DNA of 64,000 nt from Streptomyces pseudovenezuelae (GTDB lineage: Bacteria > Actinomycetota > Actinomycetes > Streptomycetales > Streptomycetaceae). The translations under genes were made by a program, and so were the position numbers. The DNA lies in contig NZ_KQ948152.1 of the NCBI RefSeq assembly GCF_001513955.1, positions 62,001 through 126,000 of the forward strand, given 5' to 3'. Positions 14,319 through 22,634 of this stretch are shown piece by piece. The notes under the pieces were generated by a model that was given only the letters and a program-made list of their open reading frames with translations, was not told the origin of the DNA and did no database searches. Every line of letters begins with the position of its first letter. The first letter of the stretch is position 1.

Positions 14319-17300
14319 ATGCCTGGATTCACCCATCTGCACACCGTCTCCGGGTTCTCCCTGCGCTACGGCGCCTCGCACCCGGAGCGCCTGGCCGAGC
14401 GCGCCGTCGAGCGGGGGATGGACGCTCTCGCCCTCACCGATCGCGACACCCTCGCGGGCACGGTCCGGTTCGCCAAGGCCTGTGCGAAGGCGGGGGTGCG
14501 GCCGTTGTTCGGGGCAGGCCTGGCCGTGGAGGAGGCCGAGTCCGTACGGCAGGAGCGGCGCCGTGCTCCCGTGCGCGGAGGTGCCTTCGTCGACGAGTCG
14601 GCCCCCCGGGTCACCTTCCTCGCCCGGGACGGCGCCCGCGGCTGGGCCGACCTGTGCCGGCTCGTCACGGCGGCGCACGCCGACAAGGGGGAGCGGGGCA
14701 CACCGCTGGTACCCCGGGCGGAGAACCGGGGGGACGGGCTGACCGTGCTGCTCGGGCCCGCCTCCGAGGTCGGCCGTGCCCTTGCCGCCGGCCGTCCCGA
14801 CCGGGCCGCCCGACTGCTCGTCCCCTGGCGGGAGACCTATGGCGACGCCCTGCGCCTCGAAGCCGTCTGGCACGGACGCGAGGGCACCGGACCCGGCTCG
14901 CTGCGGCTGGCCGCCCGTACCGTCGGATTCGCCGCCGAGCAGCGGATCCGGCCCGTGCTCAGCAACGCCGTCCGCTACGCCGACCCCGGGCTGGGCCCGG
15001 TCGCCGACGTCCTGGACTCCGCCCGCCGCCTCGTCCCCGTCGGCGCCGTCAAGGAGCTGGACTCCGGTGAGGCCTGGCTCAAGGACGAGGGCGCCATGCT
15101 GGCGGCCGCGGAGCGGATCGTCGAGGCCGCGGGCTTCCGGCGCGACACCGCGCACCGGCTGCTGGAGCAGACGCAGGCGACGGCCGCCGAGTGCCTGGTC
15201 GACCCCGAGGACGACCTCGGGATCGGCACCGTCCACTTCCCCGAACCGCACCTCGTCGGCGCGGGCCGCCGCAGCGCCCAGCGGGCACTGGCCTCACGGG
15301 CGGCGGCCGGGATGGTGCTGAAGGGATACGCGGGCAGGCGCGCCTACTGGGAGCGGATGCACGAGGAACTGGACATCATCGCCCACCACGGCTTCGCCTC
15401 CTACTTCCTGACGGTCGCTCAGGTCGTCGACGACGTACGGGACATGGGTATCCGGGTCGCCGCCCGCGGCTCCGGCGCCGGTTCCCTGGTCAATCACCTC
15501 CTGGGGATCGCCCACGCCGATCCCGTCGAGCACGGGCTGCTGATGGAGCGGTTTCTGTCCACCCGGCGGCTCGTCCTGCCCGACATCGACATCGATGTGG
15601 AGTCCGCGCGCCGCCTGGAGGTCTACCGGGCGATCATCGGACGGTTCGGGACCGAGCGGGTCGCCACCGTCTCGATGCCGGAGACCTACCGGGTGCGGCA
15701 CGCGATCCGGGACGTGGGAGCGGCCCTGTCCATGGACCCCGCCGACATCGACCGCATCGCCAAGTCCTTCCCGCACATCCGGGCGCGGGACGCCCGCGCG
15801 GCACTGGAGGAACTGCCCGAACTCAAGGCGCTCGCGGAGGAGAAGCAGCGGTACGGCAGGCTGTGGGAACTGGTCGAGGCTCTCGACGCCCTTCCCCGGG
15901 GGATCGCCATGCACCCGTGCGGGGTGCTGCTCTCCGACGCGTCCCTGCTCCGCCGTACCCCGGTCGTGCCGACCAGCGGCGAGGGCCTGCCCATGTCGCA
16001 GTTCGACAAGGAGGACGTCGAGGATCTCGGGCTGCTCAAGCTCGATGTGCTGGGCGTGCGGATGCAGTCCGCGATGGCGCACGCGGTCGCGGAGGTGGAG
16101 CGGGCGACGGGGGAGCGGGTCGACCTGGACGCCGTACCGCCGGGCGACCCGGCGACGTATCGGCTCATCCAGTCCACCGAGACGCTCGGGTGCTTCCAGA
16201 TCGAGTCGCCGGGGCAACGGGACCTGGTCGGCCGGCTGCAGCCGGCCACCTTCCACGATCTCGTCGTCGACATCTCGCTCTTCCGGCCGGGACCGGTCGC
16301 CGCCGACATGGTGCGGCCGTTCATCGAGGCACGGCACGGACGCGCGCCCGTCCGGTATCCGCACCCGGACCTGGAGCGGCCGCTGGAGGAGACGTACGGG
16401 GTCGTCGTCTTCCACGAGCAGATCATCGACATCGTCGACATCATGACCGGGTGCGGGCGCGGCGAGGCGGACCGGGTGCGGCGCGGGCTGTCCGACCCGG
16501 AGTCGCAGGGCCGGATCCGCTTCTGGTTCGCCCAGCACGCGGCGGCGAACGGATACAGCGCGGAAACGATCCAGCGGACCTGGGAGATCATCGAGGCCTT
16601 CGGGTCGTACGGCTTCTGCAAGGCGCACGCGGTCGCCTTCGCCGTGCCGACGTACCAGTCGGCCTGGCTGAAGGCGCACCACCCGGCGGCCTTCTACGCC
16701 GGACTGCTCACGCATGACCCCGGGATGTACCCGAAGCGGCTGCTGCTGGCGGACGCGCGGCGGCGCGGGGTGCCGATCCTGCCGCTGGACGTGAACGAGT
16801 CGGGGGTCGCACACAGGATCGAACTGGTGTCTGATAAAACCTCGGTGTGGGGCCTGCGACTCGCCCTCTCCGACGTGCACGGCATCAGCGAGGCCGAGGC
16901 GGAACGGATCGCCCAGGGGCAGCCGTACGCCTCACTGCTGGACTTCTGGGAGCGCGGGCGGCCGAGTCGTCCGGTGGCCGGGCGGCTCGCCCAGGTCGGC
17001 GCGTTGGACTCCTTCGGTGCCAACCGGCGGGACCTGCAACTGCACCTGACCGAACTGCACCGGGGCGCACGCGCCGGTCGTGGGGGCCAGCTCCCCCTGT
17101 CCGGCGGGCGGAAGACGGCCCCGGCCGGACTGCCGGACCTGTCCTCCGTCGAGAGGCTCAGCGCCGAGCTGGGCGTGCTGTCGATGGACGTCTCACGCAA
17201 TCTGATGGACGACCACCGGGAGTTCCTGGAGGAGCTGGGCGTGGTCGGCGCGCGACGGCTGCGTGAGGCGCGGCACGGTGAGACCGTGCTGGTCGCGGGG

Positions 17301-17753
17301 GCCAAGGCGGCCACCCAGACTCCGCCGATCCGGTCCGGCAAGCGGGTCATCTTCACGACCCTGGACGACGGCACGGGGCTGGTCGACCTCGCCTTCTTCG
17401 ACGACTCCCACGACGCCTGCGCGCACACCGTCTTCCACTCCTGGCTGCTGCTGGTGCGCGGAGTGGTGCAGCGGCGCGGCCCGCGCAGCCTCAGCGTGGT
17501 GGGCGCGGCCGCCTGGAACCTCGCCGAACTGGTCGAACTGCGGGACGGCGAAGGCCTCGACGCGGTGGCGGCCCGCCTGGCCGAACCGGTGCCGGCGAGA
17601 CCCGGTGGCGAGGACGACGATCCGACCGGCGGCCGGCGAATCCAAATGCCGACGGGATACGAACTGCATCCGTGGGCCGATCTGCGACCGGCGGGTCAAG
17701 AGGCCTCACAGGTACGGAAGTTGTGGCACCAGAGTCCGGGGAGTGCGGGATGA
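14319..17753 (+). CDS. dnaE2: Error-prone DNA polymerase DnaE2 (C-family alpha subunit)
   Basis: A 1144-residue protein, near the usual 1050-1150. The ATG at 14319 is chosen because GGGAGG is 6-11 bases upstream; a GTG at 14313 would overlap that site. An N-terminal PHP domain (HLHTVSGFSLRYGASHP) is followed by the polymerase core with the catalytic aspartates in LPDIDIDVES (Asp422, Asp424). Further marks are GFASYFLTVAQVV, YGVVVFHEQ and GFCKAHAVAFAVPTYQSAWLKAHHP. A C-terminal OB domain (VLVAGAKAATQTPPIRSGKRV) ends the protein. DnaE2 copies damaged DNA and is the mutagenic polymerase of the ImuB-DnaE2 mutasome. Its TGA overlaps the next ATG (ATGA), so it is coupled to the Y-family partner. 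Confidence 0.95.
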   Translation: MPGFTHLHTVSGFSLRYGASHPERLAERAVERGMDALALTDRDTLAGTVRFAKACAKAGVRPLFGAGLAVEEAESVRQERRRAPVRGGAFVDESAPRVTFLARDGARGWADLCRLVTAAHADKGERGTPLVPRAENRGDGLTVLLGPASEVGRALAAGRPDRAARLLVPWRETYGDALRLEAVWHGREGTGPGSLRLAARTVGFAAEQRIRPVLSNAVRYADPGLGPVADVLDSARRLVPVGAVKELDSGEAWLKDEGAMLAAAERIVEAAGFRRDTAHRLLEQTQATAAECLVDPEDDLGIGTVHFPEPHLVGAGRRSAQRALASRAAAGMVLKGYAGRRAYWERMHEELDIIAHHGFASYFLTVAQVVDDVRDMGIRVAARGSGAGSLVNHLLGIAHADPVEHGLLMERFLSTRRLVLPDIDIDVESARRLEVYRAIIGRFGTERVATVSMPETYRVRHAIRDVGAALSMDPADIDRIAKSFPHIRARDARAALEELPELKALAEEKQRYGRLWELVEALDALPRGIAMHPCGVLLSDASLLRRTPVVPTSGEGLPMSQFDKEDVEDLGLLKLDVLGVRMQSAMAHAVAEVERATGERVDLDAVPPGDPATYRLIQSTETLGCFQIESPGQRDLVGRLQPATFHDLVVDISLFRPGPVAADMVRPFIEARHGRAPVRYPHPDLERPLEETYGVVVFHEQIIDIVDIMTGCGRGEADRVRRGLSDPESQGRIRFWFAQHAAANGYSAETIQRTWEIIEAFGSYGFCKAHAVAFAVPTYQSAWLKAHHPAAFYAGLLTHDPGMYPKRLLLADARRRGVPILPLDVNESGVAHRIELVSDKTSVWGLRLALSDVHGISEAEAERIAQGQPYASLLDFWERGRPSRPVAGRLAQVGALDSFGANRRDLQLHLTELHRGARAGRGGQLPLSGGRKTAPAGLPDLSSVERLSAELGVLSMDVSRNLMDDHREFLEELGVVGARRLREARHGETVLVAGAKAATQTPPIRSGKRVIFTTLDDGTGLVDLAFFDDSHDACAHTVFHSWLLLVRGVVQRRGPRSLSVVGAAAWNLAELVELRDGEGLDAVAARLAEPVPARPGGEDDDPTGGRRIQMPTGYELHPWADLRPAGQEASQVRKLWHQSPGSAG

Positions 17754-18718
17754 CCATCCTCTGCGTACGTTTCCAGCTGCCGCCGACGCGGGAGGCGGCC
17801 CTGCCCGAACTGCTCGGTCTCCTGGAGGAGTTCACCCCGGTCGTCGAGGCGCTGCCACCGGACCGGGCCCTGGCCGATCTGCGGGGCGCCGAACGGTACT
17901 TCAAGCGGGACGCCGTCGAACTGGCCTCGGTGATCCGGGTCCGCGCCCTCGCCCTGCACGGCGTCGACTGCGCGATCGGCGCCGGGCCCGGGCCGATGCT
18001 GGCCCGCATGGCGCTGAAGGACGCCCGGCCCGGGGTGACCCGCTCGGTTCCCGAGGACGCGGCGGCGGACTTCCTCGCCGGCCGGCCCGTCGCCGCGCTC
18101 CCCGGTGTCGGCGCCGCGACCGCCCGCGTCCTGTGCGAGTACGGTCTCGACACCCTGGGCCGGGTCGCCGCCGCGCCCCTGTCCACTCTTCAGCGCCTGG
18201 TCGGCGCCAAGCCGGCCCGCGAACTGCACGAGAAGGCCAACGGCGTGGACCGCGGCCGGGTGGTCCCGAACGGCGTCTCGCGCTCCCTGGCCACCGAACG
18301 CCCCTTCACCCGCGACGAGTTGGACCCCGACCGGCACCGCCGCGCGCTGCTCTCCGCCGCCGAGGAACTGGGCTCCCGGCTGCGCGCCCTCGACAAGGTC
18401 TGCCGCACCCTGACCCTCACCGTGCGCTACGCCGACCGCACCGCGACCACCCGCAGCCGCACCCTCGGCGAACCCACCGCCCACTCCGCGGCCCTCACCA
18501 GGGCGGCCTACGGCATGTACGAGACGCTCGGCCTCCAGCGCGCCCGGGTCCGCTCCATCGCCCTGCGCGCCGAGGGGCTCGACCCCGCCGAACAGGCCTC
18601 CCACCAGCTCACCTTCGACCCCACCGACGAGAAGCTCCGCCGCATCGAGGAGGCCGCGGACCGCGCCCGGGCGAGGTTCGGACCGCTGGCGGTGCTGCCG
18701 GGGGCGCTGGCGGCATAG
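17750..18718 (+). CDS. Catalytically degenerate Y-family (ImuB/DinB-like) polymerase
   Basis: A 322-residue protein coupled to dnaE2. It aligns with DinB over the palm, helix-hairpin-helix (VAALPGVGAATARVLCEYGLDTLGRVAA) and little-finger regions (KVCRTLTLTVRYADR). The metal-binding residues are gone. Where DinB has HVDMDAFF this protein reads CVRFQLPP, and where DinB has SIDEAFLDVTG it reads PPDRALADLRG, keeping one Asp and changing the Glu to Arg. This matches ImuB, the inactive Y-family protein that links DnaE2 to the sliding clamp. No ImuA'-like gene is adjacent. The TAG stop codon is the first three bases of a palindromic element, so the native C-terminus may have been changed by that insertion. 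Confidence 0.85.
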   Translation: MTILCVRFQLPPTREAALPELLGLLEEFTPVVEALPPDRALADLRGAERYFKRDAVELASVIRVRALALHGVDCAIGAGPGPMLARMALKDARPGVTRSVPEDAAADFLAGRPVAALPGVGAATARVLCEYGLDTLGRVAAAPLSTLQRLVGAKPARELHEKANGVDRGRVVPNGVSRSLATERPFTRDELDPDRHRRALLSAAEELGSRLRALDKVCRTLTLTVRYADRTATTRSRTLGEPTAHSAALTRAAYGMYETLGLQRARVRSIALRAEGLDPAEQASHQLTFDPTDEKLRRIEEAADRARARFGPLAVLPGALAA

Positions 18719-18798
18719 GGCCTGTCGTTTGGATCAGGCCGGCCGTGAGGTGCGGTGCTTTTCTGGCGACGCCGGGCTGATCCAAGCGACAGGCCCTA
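18716..18798. repeat. Palindromic MITE-like element between dinB/imuB-like and cupin genes
   Basis: Arms GGGCCTGTCGTTTGGATCAG (18718-18737) and its near-perfect reverse complement (18777-18796, 19 of 20 positions) bound a 39-base centre. The matching arms extend outward to TAG/CTA. There is no transposase. The arms look like terminal inverted repeats of a small non-autonomous element; from memory, this end sequence is frequent in Streptomyces genomes. It supplies the stop codon of the Y-family gene and can form a hairpin terminator between two convergent genes. Confidence 0.7.
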
Positions 18799-18802
18799 GG
18801 GG

Positions 18803-19177
18803 TCAGTTGGCCCACGGGGGAGTGATGCGGGTGCCGTCGGCCAGCTCCGCCTCCAGGCCGACGGAGGTGGTGACCCAGGTGAGCGCGGTGTGATCGGTGG
18901 GGTTCTCGACGGCGAAGGTCACCCCGGGGTTGACGATCACGGTGTCGCCTGCGGTGATCCGATGGGTGACGTCGTCGAGGGTGATCAGGAGTTCGCCGAT
19001 GAGCAGATGGAAGATCTCCTCGCGGTTGACGGTGTGGGCCGGCGCCTTCGTCCCCGCGGGGATCTCGCCGCGCCAGGCGCAGAGCTCCTTGGCGCCGCTG
19101 AGGGGAGTGGCGTACGAGACGAAACGGGCGCCGTGGATCTCATGGGTGACGGCGTCGGACGAGGGGACTACGGGCAT
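18803..19177 (-). CDS. Cupin-domain protein
   Basis: A 124-residue single cupin. Motif 1 is represented by PAHTVNREEIFHLLIGELLITLDD, with His, Glu and His/Glu positions mostly kept. Motif 2 is DTVIVNPGVTFAVENPTDHTALTWV, in which the usual metal-binding His is absent. Binding of a small ligand is therefore more likely than classical dioxygenase chemistry. It is divergent from a MarR regulator, with two matching operator-like palindromes between them, which suggests direct control by that regulator. Confidence 0.8.
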   Translation of the reverse strand: MPVVPSSDAVTHEIHGARFVSYATPLSGAKELCAWRGEIPAGTKAPAHTVNREEIFHLLIGELLITLDDVTHRITAGDTVIVNPGVTFAVENPTDHTALTWVTTSVGLEAELADGTRITPPWAN

Positions 19178-19196
19178 GGGGGCCTCCGGATCGACA

Positions 19197-19244
19197 TGGT
19201 CAAGCAGCTTGACTATATGGCTCTATGGTCAAGCTGCTTGACCA
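19197..19244. promoter_or_regulatory. Twin operator palindromes between cupin and MarR genes
   Basis: TGGTCAAGCTGCTTGACCA (19226-19244) is a perfect 19-base palindrome. GGTCAAGCAGCTTGAC (19198-19213) is a second copy, with one central base changed and its right edge weaker. The centres are 29 bases apart, about three helical turns. This is the expected layout for a MarR dimer pair controlling divergent promoters. Confidence 0.8.
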
Positions 19245-19271
19245 ATTCGTCAAGGGTGTTTCAATGCCTGG

Positions 19272-19715
19272 GTGCAGAACTCCGAAGCCCTCGCCCTCGC
19301 CGCCGCCCTGCTCGCCGCCGCCGGTGACCTGACCCAGCGCATCAACGACGGGGTCGTCAGCCGGGGGTTCGAGGCGCGGCCCGCCTGGGGCTTCGCGTTC
19401 GCGCGGCTCGCGCCGGACGGGGCCACGGTCACGGAGCTGGCCGCCCATCTCGGGGTGACCAAGCAGGCCGCGAGCCAACTGGTGGACGAGATCGTGCGCA
19501 AGGGCTACGCCGAACGGCGGCCGCATCCCGCGGACGCGCGGGCCCGGCTCGTCGTGCTGACCGAGCGGGGGTGGGCCTGCACCCGTGCGGCGGAGGAGGC
19601 CGCGGCGGAGGCCGTCCGGGAGTGGACCGATGTACTCGGTGAGGGTGAAGTGCGCGCGTTGCGCGAGCGATTGGGGCGTATCGCTCCCTATGGTCCCATC
19701 AGGCCCGCCTGGTGA
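19272..19715 (+). CDS. MarR-family transcriptional regulator
   Basis: A 147-residue winged-helix regulator with a GTG start at 19272. The recognition part VTELAAHLGVTKQAASQLVDEIVRKGYAERRPHPADARARLVVLTERG is the MarR signature, with the DxR wing. It is transcribed away from the cupin gene, and the two palindromes upstream are the probable autoregulatory sites. No ligand can be inferred. Confidence 0.9.
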   Translation: MQNSEALALAAALLAAAGDLTQRINDGVVSRGFEARPAWGFAFARLAPDGATVTELAAHLGVTKQAASQLVDEIVRKGYAERRPHPADARARLVVLTERGWACTRAAEEAAAEAVREWTDVLGEGEVRALRERLGRIAPYGPIRPAW

Positions 19716-19886
19716 CGGTTCATCAGCAGATGCATACGAAGTGGTTAGCGCTGGAAGTTTTTACTGACGCGTAACTTCACAAGTGCACTACTCGTCCGTA
19801 ACTTTCGAATTGAACAGCATCCTCGTGATCCGGGTCACAGGGCGTACGGCCATCGCAACTCCCTTGAGCCGCAAGGAGATCACCCG

Positions 19887-20750
19887 ATGCTGCCCTGGAA
19901 ACGACTGCTCAGACCCCTCGCCGCCCTGCTGCTGACCGCCACGGTCGCCGTCGTCCCCGCCGCCACCGTCGCCCACGCGTCCGACGCCCCGAGCCGGGGC
20001 TGGAACGACTGGTCCTGCAAGCCCTCCGCCGCCCACCCCCGCCCCGTCGTCCTCGTCCACGGCACCTTCGCCAACTCCGTAGACAACTGGCTGGCCCTCG
20101 CCCCCTACCTGGAGAACCGCGACTACTGCGTCTTCTCCTTCGACTACGGTCAGCTCCCCGGCGTGCCCCTCGTGTACGGCCTCGGCCCCATCGACAAGTC
20201 GGCGGAGCAGCTGAGGACCTTCGTCGACAAGGTGCTCGCCGCCACCGGCGCCCCCGAGACCGACCTCGTCGGTCACTCGCAGGGCGGCCTGATGCCCCGC
20301 TACTACCTCAGGTTCCTCGGCGGAGCCGCCAAGGTGAACGCCCTCGTCGGCATCGCCCCCGACAACCACGGCACCACCCTGTCCGGCCTCACCAACCTGC
20401 TGCCGTACTTCCCTGGCGTCCAGGACCTGCTCACCACCAACACCCCGGCCCTCGCCGACCAGGTCGTCGGGTCCCCCTTCCTCGCCAAGCTCAACGAAGG
20501 CGGTGACACCGTCCCCGGCGTCAAGTACACCGTCCTCGCCACCAGGTACGACGAGGTCGTCACGCCGTACCGGAGCCAGTTCCTCAGCGGGTCCGGCGTC
20601 CACAACGTCCTGCTCCAGGACCTGTGTCCGCTCGACCTCTCCGAGCACGTGGCCATCGGGCTGTTCGACCGGATCGCCTTCCACGAGGTGGCCAACGCCC
20701 TCGACCCGGCCCACGCCACCGCCACCACCTGCGCGTCGGCGCTGAGCTGA
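19887..20750 (+). CDS. Secreted alpha/beta-hydrolase lipase (class 2 lipase type)
   Basis: A 287-residue exported protein. The ATG at 19887 is preceded by AAGGAG. A signal peptide spans residues 1 to about 31 (LLRPLAALLLTATVAVVPAATVAHA). The oxyanion motif is VLVHGTF, and the nucleophile elbow VGHSQGG gives Ser131. The acid and His are probably Asp in ATRYDEVVTPYRS and His in DLSEHVAIGLFD. It matches extracellular triacylglycerol lipases/esterases of Streptomyces. A 10-bp stem terminator follows. The 170-base upstream region is comparatively AT-rich and likely holds its own promoter. Confidence 0.88.
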   Translation: MLPWKRLLRPLAALLLTATVAVVPAATVAHASDAPSRGWNDWSCKPSAAHPRPVVLVHGTFANSVDNWLALAPYLENRDYCVFSFDYGQLPGVPLVYGLGPIDKSAEQLRTFVDKVLAATGAPETDLVGHSQGGLMPRYYLRFLGGAAKVNALVGIAPDNHGTTLSGLTNLLPYFPGVQDLLTTNTPALADQVVGSPFLAKLNEGGDTVPGVKYTVLATRYDEVVTPYRSQFLSGSGVHNVLLQDLCPLDLSEHVAIGLFDRIAFHEVANALDPAHATATTCASALS

Positions 20751-20756
20751 GCGCCG

Positions 20757-20795
20757 CCGGGGCCTGTCCGGCCTGAGCCGCCGGTCAGGCCCCGG
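20757..20795. terminator. Terminator between lipase and LPMO genes
   Basis: CCGGGGCCTG (20757-20766) and CAGGCCCCGG (20786-20795) form a perfect 10-bp stem. It is placed between two convergent genes, so it can serve both directions. Confidence 0.75.
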
Positions 20796-20806
20796 AGTTC
20801 ATCCGG

Positions 20807-21805
20807 TCAACGGCCGTGCCCTCCACCGTCGTTCACCGCGCGCCGGCGCACCGAGCCGAACAGGGCCGCCGCGCCGGCCGCGAGCGTGGCGGCACCGCCC
20901 ATCGCGAGATAGGAGGTGCTGCTGTCGCCACCCGTCTCGGCGAGCTTCTGCGACGTACCCGCCGCCCGCACGTCATGGGCCGGAAGGCTCTCCGTCCCCG
21001 CGGCGGCCACCGGCTCCGCCGACGTACCGGCGTCGTCGTCACCGTGCCCGTGGTGCTCGACCGTCGACTTGTCGGTGCCGTCCTCGATCTGTTCCTCGGA
21101 GGGTGCGGAGGCGCTCGGAGCCGGTGTCGCACCGCTCGCCGTGCTCCCCGAGGTGCCGCCGAACGTCACGTCCGAGCAGGAGTAGAACGCCTCCGGGCTG
21201 TCCGAGCGCTGCCATATCGCATACAGAAGCTGCTTCCCGGAGCGCTCCGGGAGCCTGCCGGAGAACGTGTAGAAGCCGCCCGAGGCGACCGGGTCGGTGG
21301 CCGTCGCGACCGGGTTCGACAGGTCGAGGTCGTCCCAGCCCAGCCGCTGCGCCGGGTCGTAGCCCGGCTTGGTGAGGTACACCGTGAAGGTGCCCTTGTG
21401 TGGAGCGGTCACGCGGTACTTGAAGGTGTACGACCCACTGCTCACGCTCGTCGCCGGCCAGTCGGCGCGGGCCAGGTCGAGCCCCTTGAACTCGTCGTTG
21501 TTCGCGCTGCACAGCCGGCCGTCCGGGATCAGTTCCTGGTGCCGTCCGTTCGCGTCGCCGATGCGGACGCCGTTCCAGTCGTAGAGCGCCTGCGTGCCTC
21601 CCCCAGAGGGGGTACCCCCAGCCGCGACCGCCGCCCTGCACGCGTCCGACTTCGGGCTCTCGGGGCCCTCCGCGTAGCACTGCGAGACCCGGCTGACCGG
21701 GTCGCCCATCGAACCGTGCGCGGACGCGGGCGCGGCGGCCAGCGCGGTCAGGGCGAACGGGGCCAGGCCGGCGGCGACGGCTGCGACCTTGCGGCGTGCG
21801 GGCAT
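20807..21805 (-). CDS. Cell-wall-anchored AA10 lytic polysaccharide monooxygenase (chitin/cellulose active)
   Basis: A 332-residue protein. The ATG at 21805 follows GAGGAG. The signal peptide ends at PASA, so the mature protein begins with His30, the N-terminal copper ligand. The second histidine-brace ligand is His136 in VTAPHKGTF. The catalytic domain (about 30-215) contains LYDWNGVRIGDANGRHQELIPDG and AIWQRSDSPEAFYSCSDVTF, typical of AA10. A Ser/Thr/Pro and acidic linker follows, with LAETG at 288-292, a membrane helix and an Arg tail: a sortase anchoring signal of the LAxTG kind used by class E sortases. It oxidatively cleaves crystalline polysaccharide at the cell surface. Residues 63-71 (GGTPSGGGT) are encoded by a small repeat. 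Confidence 0.9.
   Translation of the reverse strand: MPARRKVAAVAAGLAPFALTALAAAPASAHGSMGDPVSRVSQCYAEGPESPKSDACRAAVAAGGTPSGGGTQALYDWNGVRIGDANGRHQELIPDGRLCSANNDEFKGLDLARADWPATSVSSGSYTFKYRVTAPHKGTFTVYLTKPGYDPAQRLGWDDLDLSNPVATATDPVASGGFYTFSGRLPERSGKQLLYAIWQRSDSPEAFYSCSDVTFGGTSGSTASGATPAPSASAPSEEQIEDGTDKSTVEHHGHGDDDAGTSAEPVAAAGTESLPAHDVRAAGTSQKLAETGGDSSTSYLAMGGAATLAAGAAALFGSVRRRAVNDGGGHGR
21597..21623. repeat. Small GC-rich palindromic repeat inside the LPMO coding region
   Basis: CCTCCCCC, AGAG, GGGGGTACCCCC and AGCC form overlapping palindromes at 21597-21623. On the LPMO strand this encodes the Gly-rich insertion GGTPSGGGT. Similar GGGGGTACCCCC-type repeats are familiar from Streptomyces intergenic DNA, so this is probably an in-frame insertion of such a repeat. 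Confidence 0.6.
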
Positions 21806-21945
21806 GGGGGATCTCCTCGGAACCGGTCCTGATGGGTGCCGGATCAAAGAAACCCTGAAATCCCCAGCCAGTGACGGTCGCCGACGATCTTTATGGCCCT
21901 CTTAAGGGAGTGCTGAGACGGAGATCAGACAGTTACCGTGCGCGC

Positions 21946-22395
21946 ATGACGAACGACGAGATCCGACCCACCGAGGCGGCCGACGTGCCGACTGTGAAGG
22001 CCCTGACCGACGCGGCGTACGAGCACTACATCGAGCGCATCGGACGCGTACCCCAGCCCATGGAGCGGGACCACGCGGCGACCGTGGCCGCGGGGCAGGT
22101 GTTCGTCACGGGCGACCCCGTGGTCGGGCTCGTGGTGGTCGAGGAGCATCCGGACCATCTGTACCTCGACAACATCGCCGTCCGCCCCGAGGCCCAGGGG
22201 CAGGGCGTGGGCGGACGGCTGCTGCGGTTCGTCGAGGCACACGCGCGTGCGCTGGGCCTGCCCGAGGTCAGGCTCTACACGAACGCGATGATGTGGGAGA
22301 ACCAGGAGATCTATCCGAAGTTCGGTTACGAGGTCGTGGAACGGCGAGTGGACGGGGCCTACGACCGCGTCCACTACCGCAAGCGACTGGTCTGA
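21946..22395 (+). CDS. GNAT-family N-acetyltransferase
   Basis: A 149-residue single GNAT domain. The acetyl-CoA site is VRPEAQGQGVGGRLL (Q/RxxGxG/A pattern), with the neighbouring strand LYLDNIAV and the later motif LYTNAMMWENQEIYPKFGYEVVERR. The ATG at 21946 begins the domain directly. The substrate is unknown. It is divergent from the LPMO gene, with a 140-base gap. Confidence 0.88.
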   Translation: MTNDEIRPTEAADVPTVKALTDAAYEHYIERIGRVPQPMERDHAATVAAGQVFVTGDPVVGLVVVEEHPDHLYLDNIAVRPEAQGQGVGGRLLRFVEAHARALGLPEVRLYTNAMMWENQEIYPKFGYEVVERRVDGAYDRVHYRKRLV

Positions 22396-22416
22396 CACGG
22401 AGCACGCCTGCCGCCG

Positions 22417-22551
22417 TCAGCCGTCGGGCCACCAGGTACGCGCGATGTCCTTGCGGACCTCGGGTCGTCCCGCGGGGCGCTCGTCGGCCTCCTCGGGGAG
22501 TCGCCGGGCGTCCGTCCTCTTCAGGGGCTTCTGCACGGTGGTGCGGCGCAT
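22417..22551 (-). CDS. Small basic protein of unknown function (44 aa)
   Basis: A short gene on the minus strand: 44 codons, ATG at 22551, with AAGGAGG 8 bases before it and a normal stop. The peptide is highly charged (RRTTVQKPLKRTDARRLPEE, ending DIARTWWPDG). The strong ribosome site and the Streptomyces-like third positions support it as a real gene. No function is known, and it would be easily missed by a length cutoff. Confidence 0.6.
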   Translation of the reverse strand: MRRTTVQKPLKRTDARRLPEEADERPAGRPEVRKDIARTWWPDG

Positions 22552-22634
22552 GGCTGCCTCCTTCAGTGCCTACCGAGTTCCGCGTTCTCACGGAGGTAGA
22601 CCCTTTGGGGGAGAGTTCCTCATCGGTCGCCGGT

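Noticed and set aside
18716..18798. Complete insertion sequence
   Set aside because: Only 83 bases with inverted ends and no transposase; at most a non-autonomous element.
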